Part shown: one piece after another, positions 56,901 to 63,029 of the stretch
Layout: every line of letters begins with the position of its first letter
How positions within the stretch are numbered: the first letter of the stretch is position 1
From: Podarcis raffonei
Lineage: Eukaryota; Chordata; Lepidosauria; Squamata; Lacertidae
Assembly (NCBI RefSeq): GCF_027172205.1
Contig: NC_070619.1
Span: 7,924,459-7,988,458 of the forward strand
Length of the DNA stretch: 64,000 nucleotides
Direction: 5' to 3'
The notes under the pieces: model-generated
Told to the model about the DNA's origin: nothing
Seen by the model: only the letters and a program-made list of their open reading frames with translations
Databases searched by the model: none
Made by a program: the position numbers and the translations under genes

Positions 56901-59900
56901 GTTGAATGAATACAACTTAAAAACAAGATTAAAATACAACATTAAAACACTGAAACATTAAAATGTTACCTTTACCTTATACATTAAAAGAAAATGATAT
57001 ACAGGTGGTAAAGGGTGGGAATGAAAACGTCACGAAGATAAGGGTGGGAAGTCGAACCTTTAAGGGAAGTGTGTATTAAGGTTGAAGTTAGTTTGTTAAA
57101 ATTTCTGAAATTTGCACACACTGCATGCATTGGGAGGCAGTAGTGGATAGAGTAGTGGATAGATCAAACCTCTCCATTCTGAAGGAAATCAGCCCTGAGT
57201 GCTCACTGGAAGGACAGATCCTGAAGCTGAGGCTCCAAGACTTTGGCCACCTCATGAGAAGAGAAGACTCCCTGGAAAAGACCCTGATGTTGGGAAAGAT
57301 GGAGGGCGCAAGGAGAAGGGGACGACAGAGGACGAGATGGTGGGACAGTGTTACAGAAGCGACCAGCCTGAGTTTGACCAAACTGCGGGAGGCAGTGGAA
57401 GACGCCTGGCGTGCTCTGGTCCAGGGGGTCACAAAGAGGCGGACACGACTAAACGACTAAACAACAACAACAGTGGATAGAGCGAAGGTAAAAGGAGTTG
57501 AGTCTCTCTCTTCCTGCAGCCCCCTTCCACAATTCGCTCGGCTTACCAGAGGCTCTCTCTTCAGACGGATGTGCCAGCCCCAGTGTCGAGTCAGTGACCT
57601 CTGTACGATGCCTCTGTGCTTCAGGTGGTAATAATGCTCCCCCTCGATCACCTGCCGGAACAAAAGGAAGAATCAGGAAGTCTTAGGCTGAGCTTTCCCC
57701 TCCTCCTTGGCCAACAGGACTGAAAAAGGCAAGGGGAAAACTTCAGCTTGGAGGAAAGGGAGCATTTTTAAGACACAGAAGGAGGGCAGTGGCATAAAGG
57801 AAGACCTATCCCAGGGATAGGGACGCAGGTGGCGCTGTGGGTTAAACCACAGAGCCTAGGACTTGCCGATCAGAAGGTCGGCGGTTCGAATCCCTGCGAC
57901 GGGGTGAGCTCCTGTTGCTCGGTCCCTGCTCCTGCCAACCTAGCAGTTCGAAAGCACGTCAAAGTGCAAGTAGATAAATAGGCACCACTGCGGTGGGAAG
58001 GTAAACGGCGTTTCCGTGTGCTGCTCTGGTTTTGCCAGAAGCGGCTTAGTCCTGCTGGCCACATGACCCGGAAGCTGTACGCCGGCTCCCTCGGCCAATA
58101 AAGCGAGATGAGCGCTGCAACCCGAGTCGGCCACGACTGGACCTAATGGTCAGGGGTCCCTTTACCCTTATTATCCCATGGGTAGGCAAATTAAGGCCCA
58201 GGGGCCGGATCCAGCCCAATCGCCTTCTCAATCCAGCCCGCAGACGGTCCAGGGATTAGCGTGTTTCTACATGTGTGTCCTTTTATTTAAAATGCATCTC
58301 TGGGTTATTTGTGGGGCCTGCTTGGTTTTTTTTACATGAGTAGAATGTGCGCTTTTATTTAAAATGCATCTCTGGGTTATTTGTGGGACACAGGAATTCG
58401 TTCATTTCCCCCCCCAAAAATAGTCCGGCCCCCCATAAGGTCTGAGGGACAGTGGACCGGCCCCCTGCTGAAAAAGTTTGCTGACCCCTGGGTTAGAGTG
58501 TCAGATTAGTACCTGGGGTGCAAGTCCCCACTCAGTCATGAAACTCACTGGGTGGCCTGTCCTTCCTTTCCGGCCTAGGGTTGTTGAGAAGATAAAATGG
58601 GGAGGAAATTTGTGATTTAGACGGAATGAATAAATAAACCTATTTTTGCATGCAAAGACAGGCTCCTGGAGATGGTGTTGGTGCGACCAAGGATTGGTCC
58701 AGCAGTCAAGAAGGTGGTTTTTTGCATGAGCTCTGACCCCAAGCCTTGACTGCTTTGCGGGGATATCTTTGGGAGAAGAAAAAGCACCCCGGGAAAGTCA
58801 CTTCAGTGCTGCCAACGCAGCGGTTTGACTTCACCGCCAGAAGCGCACTCCATTGTCTCTCGAGACGGATGGATGCCAAAAACGGTACTGTGGATTGGTT
58901 TGGGGGCACGATTGGTGGGGGCGATGAAAGACTACAATTTAGAAGGAAACCTCAAAAATGGAAGGCTATGACGACTCTTCCGGTATGTCGGAAGAAATAT
59001 CAACAACCTCAGATATGCAGATGACACAACCTTGATGGCAGAAAGTGAGGAGGAATTAAAGAACCTATTAATGAGGGTGAAAGAGGAGAGCGCAAAATAT
59101 GGTCTGAAACATCAAAATATGGTCTGAAACATCAAAAAAAACGAAGATCATGGCCACTGGGCCCATCACCTCCTGGCAAATAGAAGGGGAAGAAATGGAG
59201 GCAGTGGGAGATTTTACTTTCTTGGGCTCCATGATCGCTGCAGATGGTGACGGCAGCCATGAAATTAAAAGACGCCTGCTTCTTGGGAGGAAAGCAATGA
59301 CAAACCTAGACAGCATCTTAAAAAGCAGAGACATCACCTTGACAACAAAGGTCCGTATAGTCAAAGCTATGGTTTTCCCAGTAGTGATGTACAGAAGTGA
59401 AAGCTGGACCATAAAGAAGGCTGATCGCCGAAGAATGGATGCTTTTGAATTCTGGTGCTGGAGGAGACTCTTGAGAGTCCCATGGACTGCAAGAAGATCA
59501 AACCTCTCCATTCTGAAGGAAATCAGCCCTGAGTGCTCACTGGAAGGGCAGATCCTGAAGCTGAGGCTCCAAGACTTTGGCCACCTCATGAGAAGAGAAG
59601 ACTCCCTGGAAAAGACCCTGATGCTGGGAAAGATGGAGGGCCCAAGGAGAAGGGGAGGACAGAGGACGAGATGGTGGGACAGTGTTCTCGAAGCTACCAG
59701 CATGAGTTTGACAAACTGCGGGAGGCAGTGGAAGACAGAAGTGCCTGGCGTGCTCTGGTCCAGGGGGTCACAAAGAGTCGGACACGACTAAACGACTCAA
59801 CAACAACAACAACATGCTGACTCTGACAGATGCAGCCCATATTTCTTACCGTTCTCAATAGCCACCCTGTGTTGAATTTTCAACTGGAAGCTCCCTTGGC

Positions 59901-60990
59901 CATGGACCTATTTCGTTTTGCTCGCATGGATGAGTCCAGCAATATCTACACACTGGTGGGCCCTGGATGCTTCAGCTAAGATTCCTGCATTGAAGCGGGT
60001 TGGACTAGATGAGCTCTGGGGTCCCTTCCAATGCTACACTTCTGATTCTATGTGTGTGTGTGTGTTATTACAGAAGGGTTGTTAGCTGTTACAATTACGG
60101 CATTCCACATAGGTCCAGAGGCACTTCGCCCACAAACAAAACAAAACACACAAAAAGGAATGCATAGTTTTTTCTGCCGCTTAAAGGCAACTACACTACC
60201 GCAAGACACAACAGCGGCAACAACAATAATAGTAATAATTTATTATTTGTACCCCGCCCACCTGGCTGGGTTTCCCCAGCCACTCTGTGCGGCTTCCACA
60301 AAGACCAAAAATACACTACGATGTCACACATTAAAAACTTCCCTGAACAGATGCATTGAGATGCCGCAACCGGGCGCTATCTGCCACCAAGACTAAGTGG
60401 AAACCCCATACTCAGAAGCAGTCTATCTGTAAGGACCAGACCTAGGTGTGCAGAGCTTTGAGACTGTTTGGTCCGGGTGCGCCAAGTCTTTCGGTGCAGA
60501 AGGCACTCCACATATGCTCAGAGGCCACGCTCAACCCGACCTAGGACGGCAGAGCTTTGGGACGGCTTGTGGGTTGCCGCGATCATGTCAACCTGGCTCA
60601 ATCAAACCTCCATGTTTGAAAGCAGCCTATCGGGCCGCTCACAAAACCTGGACGCTGCTCCGGGTGGGCATTGGGTCTGGGTGCGCCAAGCCTTTCGGTG
60701 CAAAAGCACTCCAGATATGCTCAGAGGACACACTCGACCCAAGCTAGGAGGGCAGAGCCTTGGGACTGCCAGTGTGTCGCCTCGATCCCATCAATCCGGC
60801 TCAATCAAACCTCCATACTGGGGCAACTGGGCAGCCACCCGCCGCTGGCACCAAGTCTTCCAGTGCAGAATGCACTCCGCGCGTGCTCAGAGGCCACACT
60901 CGACCCGACTCCTTCCAGGGAAAGAAATTGGCCCCATCTTTCCTATCCCTTCTCATTCCTGGGGAAGGGCAGTCAGATGGGTGGGGGACA

Positions 60991-61031
<41 letters not shown>

Positions 61032-61277
61032 CCCCCTATTTCACTGGGGAGAAGGATGGCTGCTGCTCTCCTTGCCCAGGTAGATGCAAGCCACCCTCAC
61101 CTGTCCCAGGTACAGCATCCCATGCCTGCGCGCCAGGCGCTGTGCCACCTGGGCGCCCGCGGGGACGCGCACCGCCCAGCTGCTCAAGTAGACGCGCGAC
61201 CCCGCGACCCCTCGGGAGAACCGGCCCCAGAGGAGCAAGAGGCAGAGCACCAGCCCCGCAGCCACCACCCGCTTCAT
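39548..61277 (-). CDS. PCSK4: Proprotein convertase subtilisin/kexin type 4
   Basis: A secretory-pathway serine endoprotease that cleaves precursors after paired basic residues; in mammals PCSK4 is expressed in male germ cells and needed for sperm fertility. Fourteen exons (from 61277 downward) join in frame to 764 residues, against about 755 in human. Order: signal peptide (1-26); prodomain with secondary site HRGIVQR (71-77) and autocleavage site KRRAKR (104-109); catalytic domain with Asp155 (DDG), His196 (RHGTRCAG), oxyanion Asn297 (ASGNGG) and Ser370 (GTSASAP); P domain with RGD at 502-504; Cys-rich furin-type region; membrane segment about 699-720; basic cytosolic tail. PCSK4-type spellings (VIEAQSL-like [28 protein letters not shown]) separate it from FURIN. 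Introns 6 and 13 appear to use GC donors. The introns are packed with LINEs and SINEs. It is convergent with the TMEM79-like gene. Confidence 0.96.
40163..40932 (+). repeat. Tigger-like MITE fragment followed by L2-like LINE and (ATT)n
   Basis: MITE text (CAGTCGTACCTCG...) to about 40362, then L2 ORF2 end from TGCAATGCGCTCTATG (about 40368) through FREAFNV, 3' UTR and ATT repeat. Confidence 0.85.
41085..41665. repeat. Two tandem Tc1/mariner-like MITEs (family B), first with a different core
   Basis: 41085-41410 and 41411-41665. The first has an extra central hairpin (CTTTAAAGAGCT / AGCTCTTTAAAG and CAAGAGCCGC / GCGGCTCTTG); the second is the ordinary form. Confidence 0.8.
41971..42215 (-). 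CDS. PCSK4: PCSK4 exon 13 (end of P domain), GC donor
   Basis: Acceptor CCGCCAG. The 81 whole codons include [27 protein letters not shown] and [14 protein letters not shown], then SADGECL. The only donor that keeps the frame into ECHGPFY of exon 14 is GCAAGT at 41970-41965, a textbook GC-AG donor. Confidence 0.92.
42352..42537 (-). repeat. Sauria SINE fragment and Tigger-like MITE scrap
   Basis: SINE core at 42352-42447 (minus); MITE right end at 42485-42537 (CCAAGGTACCACTG). Confidence 0.7.
42635..42876 (-). repeat. Tigger-like MITE (family A), inverted
   Basis: CAGTGGTACCTCGGG to CTGAGGTACCACTG, TA-flanked, next to PCSK4 exon 12. Confidence 0.85.
42986..43171 (-). CDS. PCSK4: PCSK4 exon 12 (P domain, RGD)
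   Basis: Acceptor TTGGCAG, donor GTAAGG. The residues include [20 protein letters not shown] and [14 protein letters not shown]. The RGD (502-504) is conserved across furin-type convertases. Confidence 0.95.
43268..43534 (+). repeat. Sauria SINE, 5'-truncated
   Basis: From the B-box side to the CCTTTACC tail. Confidence 0.88.
43594..43990. repeat. Sauria SINE foldback (plus copy joined to minus copy)
   Basis: A plus SINE lacking its tail (43594-43855) is joined directly to a minus SINE head and core (43852-43990). Confidence 0.8.
44000..44487 (-). repeat. L2-like LINE 3' fragment split by MITE A
   Basis: AAT tail and 3' UTR 44000-44165, MITE A 44183-44408 (TA-flanked), then more L2 (44425-44487) ending next to PCSK4 exon 11. 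Confidence 0.82.
44506..44623 (-). CDS. PCSK4: PCSK4 exon 11
   Basis: Acceptor CCCTTCAG, donor GTAAGG. The residues read [20 protein letters not shown], then [10 protein letters not shown]. It spans the end of the catalytic domain and the start of the P domain. A LINE fragment ends about 20 bases beyond the donor. Confidence 0.95.
44684..44803. repeat. hAT-type hairpin MITE
   Basis: Inverted arms with ACCACAAATCCCATC and GATGGGAATTGTGGTCC. Confidence 0.6.
44805..45600 (+). repeat. BovB LINE in two pieces
   Basis: 44805-44956 ([24 protein letters not shown]) and 45336-45600 (LRRDFGHLMR-like through the tail), separated by about 375 bases of unrelated sequence. Confidence 0.85.
45681..45784 (-). 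CDS. PCSK4: PCSK4 exon 10
   Basis: Acceptor TTTGTAG, donor GTGAGC. The 34 whole codons read [18 protein letters not shown], then [17 protein letters not shown] second AG four bases inside would break the frame, so the upstream AG is used. Confidence 0.94.
45903..46757 (-). repeat. L2-like LINE, longest minus copy
   Basis: The minus frame reads [20 protein letters not shown], then [24 protein letters not shown] and on to the 3' UTR. It ends about 105 bases from PCSK4 exon 9, same strand as the gene. Confidence 0.9.
46864..46964 (-). CDS. PCSK4: PCSK4 exon 9 (catalytic Ser)
   Basis: Acceptor CCTCGCAG, donor GTAAGA. The residues read [20 protein letters not shown], then [13 protein letters not shown]. 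The serine of GTSASAP is catalytic Ser370. A long L2 fragment ends about 105 bases beyond the donor. Confidence 0.96.
47000..47490. other. PCSK4 intron 8, no recognised feature
   Basis: No exon or repeat that I can name. Confidence 0.4.
47494..47831 (+). repeat. BovB LINE fragment
   Basis: Plus frame [40 protein letters not shown], without the 3' tail. Confidence 0.9.
48354..48566 (-). CDS. PCSK4: PCSK4 exon 8 (oxyanion Asn)
   Basis: Acceptor TTTTCAG, donor GTGAGA. The 71 residues include [32 protein letters not shown] and [17 protein letters not shown]. Asn297 of ASGNGG is the oxyanion-hole residue (Asp in PCSK2), as expected for PCSK4. Confidence 0.96.
48808..49488. repeat. Two Sauria SINEs tail-to-tail (inverted pair)
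   Basis: 48808-49143 on plus and 49144-49488 on minus meet at CCTTTATCTTTAAAAGATAA. The arms are of different subfamilies. Confidence 0.9.
49563..49735 (-). CDS. PCSK4: PCSK4 exon 7
   Basis: Acceptor CTCTCAG, donor GTAAGA. The 57 residues include [34 protein letters not shown] and [21 protein letters not shown] forms the substrate pocket of the convertase family. Confidence 0.95.
49790..50395 (-). repeat. L2-like LINE 3' end, third family
   Basis: Minus ORF end with [16 protein letters not shown]-type text ([12 protein letters not shown] on plus shadow), an AT-rich UTR upstream on plus. Confidence 0.65.
50649..50737 (-). CDS. PCSK4: PCSK4 exon 6 (catalytic His), GC donor
   Basis: Acceptor ATCGCAG. 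The residues read [20 protein letters not shown], ending AKIG. His196 is catalytic. Continuity into VRMLDG of exon 7 requires the exon to end at 50649 with donor GCGAGT; the nearby GT (GAGTGAG) would shift the frame. Confidence 0.92.
50880..51342 (+). repeat. BovB LINE 3' end with AAC tail
   Basis: A 134-codon frame [20 protein letters not shown] to VTKRRT, then GACTAAACAACAACAA. Confidence 0.93.
51587..52223 (-). repeat. Tigger-like MITE (family C long form)
   Basis: Right end GAGGTACCACTG then TA; body is the reverse of the 19582 copy. Next to PCSK4 exon 5. Confidence 0.75.
52366..52442 (-). CDS. PCSK4: PCSK4 exon 5
   Basis: Acceptor TTTTAG, donor GTGAGT. The 25 residues plus two bases read [19 protein letters not shown], then NAWDEN, with an Arg codon split to the next exon. 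Acidic side chains here bind calcium and basic substrates in the family. Confidence 0.94.
52505..53110 (+). repeat. L1 LINE fragment split by MITE B
   Basis: L1 ORF2 text ([37 protein letters not shown]) is cut at TA by the family B MITE 52812-53070, then resumes (NVATAAS). Confidence 0.85.
53375..53790 (-). repeat. L2-like LINE 3' fragment
   Basis: Minus frame [16 protein letters not shown] through [15 protein letters not shown] and FREAFNV with AAT tail. Confidence 0.88.
53910..54672 (-). repeat. L2-like LINE 3' end, second family
   Basis: Minus text [40 protein letters not shown] and [15 protein letters not shown], then a GCCGCCCTGAGCC tail and AAT repeat. It ends about 45 bases from the donor of PCSK4 exon 4. 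Confidence 0.88.
54715..54843 (-). CDS. PCSK4: PCSK4 exon 4 (catalytic Asp)
   Basis: Acceptor GTTTCAG, donor GTAGGT. The 43 residues include [15 protein letters not shown] and [13 protein letters not shown]. The first Asp of DDG is the catalytic Asp155. A LINE insertion lies about 45 bases beyond the donor. Confidence 0.96.
54935..55670. repeat. AT-rich DNA element with a perfect 69-bp palindrome
   Basis: Left end GTGGATAAAAATCAATGATT and right text GATTTAAATCAAG are partly inverted. Inside, 55267-55335 and 55357-55425 are exact reverse complements with a 21-base loop. Confidence 0.75.
55833..56130 (+). repeat. hAT (Charlie-like) element
   Basis: Left end GGGGTCAGCAACCTTTTTCA; shares CACAAATAACCCAGAGATGC, here duplicated, with copies at 14610 and 58177. 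Confidence 0.65.
56216..56311 (-). CDS. PCSK4: PCSK4 exon 3 (autocleavage site)
   Basis: Acceptor CTTTAG, donor GTGAGT. The 32 residues read [18 protein letters not shown], then [12 protein letters not shown]. Autoprocessing is expected after Arg109 of KRRAKR. Confidence 0.95.
56458..56945 (+). repeat. Sauria SINE followed by a minus L2-like tail
   Basis: Full-length SINE 56458-56815; minus second-family L2 tail (ggccgggctgagggtggcta) 56816-56945. Confidence 0.85.
57163..57472 (+). repeat. BovB LINE 3' end with AAC tail
   Basis: Plus frame [30 protein letters not shown] through [13 protein letters not shown]. Confidence 0.92.
57547..57651 (-). CDS. PCSK4: PCSK4 exon 2 (prodomain)
   Basis: Acceptor CCGGCAG, donor GTAAGC. 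The 35 residues include [17 protein letters not shown]. His71 is equivalent to the pH-sensing histidine of furin, and R77 ends the internal propeptide site. Confidence 0.95.
57821..58170 (+). repeat. Full-length Sauria SINE
   Basis: From GGGACGCAGGTGGCGC to the CCTTTACC tail; tatccca occurs on both sides, a possible short TSD. Confidence 0.9.
58177..58491 (-). repeat. hAT (Charlie-like) element
   Basis: Right end GCTGACCCCTG; related to the copies at 14610 and 55833. Confidence 0.65.
58492..58645 (+). repeat. CORE-type tRNA SINE, decayed
   Basis: GTTAGAGTGTCAGATTAG head, AAACTCACTGGGTGGCC core, ATAAAATGG tail region. Confidence 0.55.
58646..58985. other. PCSK4 intron 1, no recognised feature
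   Basis: Probably an old repeat (CTCGAGACGGATGGATGCC text), but I cannot name it. Confidence 0.35.
58990..59816 (+). repeat. BovB LINE, longest copy, with YADD motif
   Basis: The reverse transcriptase motif YADD is at 59014-59025 ([19 protein letters not shown]). A 20-bp duplication (atatggtctgaaacatcaaa) lies near 59096-59135; then a 213-codon frame from [14 protein letters not shown] to the tail. Confidence 0.95.
59965..60066 (+). repeat. CR1 3' tail scrap and (TG)n
   Basis: GGGTTGGACTAGATGAGC and TTCCAATGCTACA CR1-type text, then (TG)n at 60050-60066. Confidence 0.65.
60225..60345 (-). repeat. L2-like LINE 3' tail
   Basis: AAT repeat and 3' UTR block (ccccgcccacctggctggg), minus orientation. 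Confidence 0.75.
60450..60915 (+). repeat. GC-rich tandem repeat, about 200-bp period
   Basis: GGGTGCGCCAAG(T/C)CTTTCGG recurs at about 60475 and 60680, a weaker copy near 60848; GGCTCAATCAAACCTCCAT recurs at about 60593 and 60797. Confidence 0.7.
60993..61030. repeat. (ATT)n microsatellite
   Basis: Simple repeat about 70 bases into PCSK4 intron 1 from exon 1. Confidence 0.9.
61101..61277 (-). CDS. PCSK4: PCSK4 exon 1 (signal peptide, start of prodomain)
   Basis: Start codon at 61277-61275; donor GTGAGG follows 61101. The 59 residues begin [18 protein letters not shown], a clear signal peptide, followed by [13 protein letters not shown], the typical prodomain start. The ATG lies about 40 bases downstream of a TATA box. 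Confidence 0.95.
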
Positions 61278-61282
61278 GGCTT

Positions 61283-61460
61283 CCAGGGAAAGGAAGACCT
61301 GCCCCGCCAGGTGGCTTTTATAGCGGGGTGCGGCCTAGCACGCCCCGCCGAAGCCTGGGCCTCGATTTTCACTCCACGCCCGCCGCCAGGAGACCAAGGG
61401 CGGGCTCGTCAAGCTCCACGTGTTCGGAGGCGCGCGGTCGCCATGGCGACGGGAAGCCGG
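61283..61460 (-). promoter_or_regulatory. PCSK4 promoter: TATA box, E-box, RFX X-box
   Basis: On the minus strand TATAAAA lies at 61322-61316, about 40 bases before the start codon, implying a very short 5' UTR. Upstream are CACGTG (61417-61422) and the perfect 14-base palindrome GTCGCCATGGCGAC (61437-61450), an RFX X-box. The region is CpG-rich to about 61550. RFX2 drives many spermatid genes, which suits testis-expressed PCSK4; that link is inference. An ACTACGACTCCC motif near 61477 resembles a ZNF143 site and could serve a divergent promoter. Confidence 0.6.
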
Positions 61461-61559
61461 AACGGGAGGGCGCGGGAACTACGACTCCCGTGGGGCCTTG
61501 CGTTCGTTTGCCAAGCGAAAGGAAAGGGGTGGGTGGCCGCAAGTTCTGCTGGGAGTTGA

Positions 61560-61883
61560 AGTTTTTTTTATTTTCTTAAAGCAAGGCGTTCGCCCTCTTG
61601 TGAATAAGTTGCTTGTTTGCGTTTGTAAACGGTGCAGGTGTGCTTAAAACAGCACACCCACAATCTTCTACTTGATTTTATCTACGTACAGTATTTATTG
61701 CTTTTTTACACAGATCCTTTAACTGGCACCAGAATCAGATTCAGCCCAAATATTCATAATAATACTATAAAGTACCCCACTTCCATTTTTTTGGATGCAA
61801 AAAGTGGTTTACAGTCATAAATAGGAGAGAGAAAGCGTGCCTCTGCCCATCTGCAGAGTCCCTGGGCACTTATCAATGGAGAG
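61560..61883. other. Upstream of PCSK4, no recognised feature
   Basis: No exon, repeat or divergent gene start that I can support. Confidence 0.4.
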
Positions 61884-62030
61884 AATCATAGAATCTTAAG
61901 AGTTGGGAGCCAAGGGTCATCTAGTCCAACCCCCTGCAATGCCGTAATCTCGGCTAAAGCATCCATGACAGGTGGCCATCCGACTTCTGCTTAAAAACTT
62001 TGAAGGAAGGAGAGTCCAGCACCTAGACAA
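61884..62030 (-). repeat. CR1 LINE 3' end
   Basis: agaatcatagaatcttaaga and catctagtccaaccccctgc are the classic CR1 3' end, reversed. Confidence 0.85.
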
Positions 62031-62069
62031 ATGGAGGCTGGTGCTGGGGGAGGAAGTCTAAATCCAATA

Positions 62070-63026
62070 AGCTAAAGGGACCCGTGACCATTAGGTCCAT
62101 TCGTGACCGACTCTGGGGCATAGCTGTCAACTTACAGATTTGAAAATAAGGGACCAGCAGCCTTGAAAATAAGGGACCAGCAGCCAAAATAAGGGACCTT
62201 CAGCCTCGCCTCTTCCAGGCACTCCAGTCTTCCTGTCCTCCTGCAGTCTGGTCAAACTCATGCTGGTAGCTTCGAGAACACTGTCCAACCAACTTTGTAA
62301 CCAGAGGTTCAACTGAATAGAATCTGAATCACATGCACCACAAGGCCTATGCAGCCTCAACTTCAGATGGCTCCCCGGCCTGGTTTTGCACTGCAAAGTT
62401 TGCAGCAGCACGTGCAACAGAATGGCGTCCAGCATTCAAAAACCCCCTCAGCTTGCATTAACTAGCCACACACAAGGCATGCAAGCTCCACCCCCCAGTC
62501 GTTCTTAGACTCCTTATTGGGTGAGCAACACAGCCAAGCAACACAGTTGGAGCCTCCCTCCTCCCTGGCCGGCAGGGAGAGAGGGAGAGGAGCTGCTTCC
62601 TTTGAAATTTAAGGGACATCATTTAAGGGACATTTAAGGGACATCCATCAATAAGAGACAGCAGCGGGACATGGCACTGGAATAAGGGACTGTCCCTTCA
62701 AATAAGCGACACTTGACAGCTATGCTCTGGGGTTGCGGCGCTCATCTCGCTTTATTGGCCGAGGGAGCCGGCGTACAGTTTTTCCGGGTCATGTGGCCAG
62801 CATGACTAAGCCGCTTCTGGCGAACCAGAGCAGCGCACGGAAACGCCGTTTACCTTCCCGCCGGAGCGGTACCTATTTATCTACTTGCGCTGATGTGCTT
62901 TCAAACTGCTATGTTGGCAGGGACCGAGCAACGGGAACTCACCCCATCGCAGGGATTTGAACCACCGACCTTCTGATCGGCAAGTCCTAGGCTCTGTGGT
63001 TTAACCCACAGCACCACCCGCATCCC
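62070..63026 (-). repeat. Sauria SINE interrupted by a hAT MITE
   Basis: The SINE tail side (62070-62118) and the remainder (62725-63026) are separated by the hAT insertion. Confidence 0.9.
62119..62724 (+). repeat. hAT MITE, family G, copy 2, with perfect 8-bp TSD
   Basis: Termini CATAGCTGTCAAC and TTGACAGCTATG; ctctgggg flanks both sides (62111-62118, 62725-62732). A BovB scrap (about 62221-62290) sits inside it. Confidence 0.9.
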
Positions 63027-63029
63027 ACC

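Noticed and set aside
59150-59791. 213-codon frame as a host gene
   Set aside because: It is BovB ORF2, with seven other partial copies here.
39548-61277. FURIN instead of PCSK4
   Set aside because: Spellings in exons 3, 7, 8, 10 and 13, and the absence of the acidic cytosolic cluster, fit PCSK4 better.
60468-61579. Long plus-strand open frames of 363 and 302 codons
   Set aside because: They run through the tandem repeat, an ATT microsatellite and the antisense of PCSK4 exon 1. No similarity to a known protein; the GC-rich composition explains their length.
4185-63026. tRNA genes at SINE heads
   Set aside because: The A and B boxes belong to Sauria, CORE or CR1-tailed SINEs; no clean cloverleaf with intact acceptor stem was seen.
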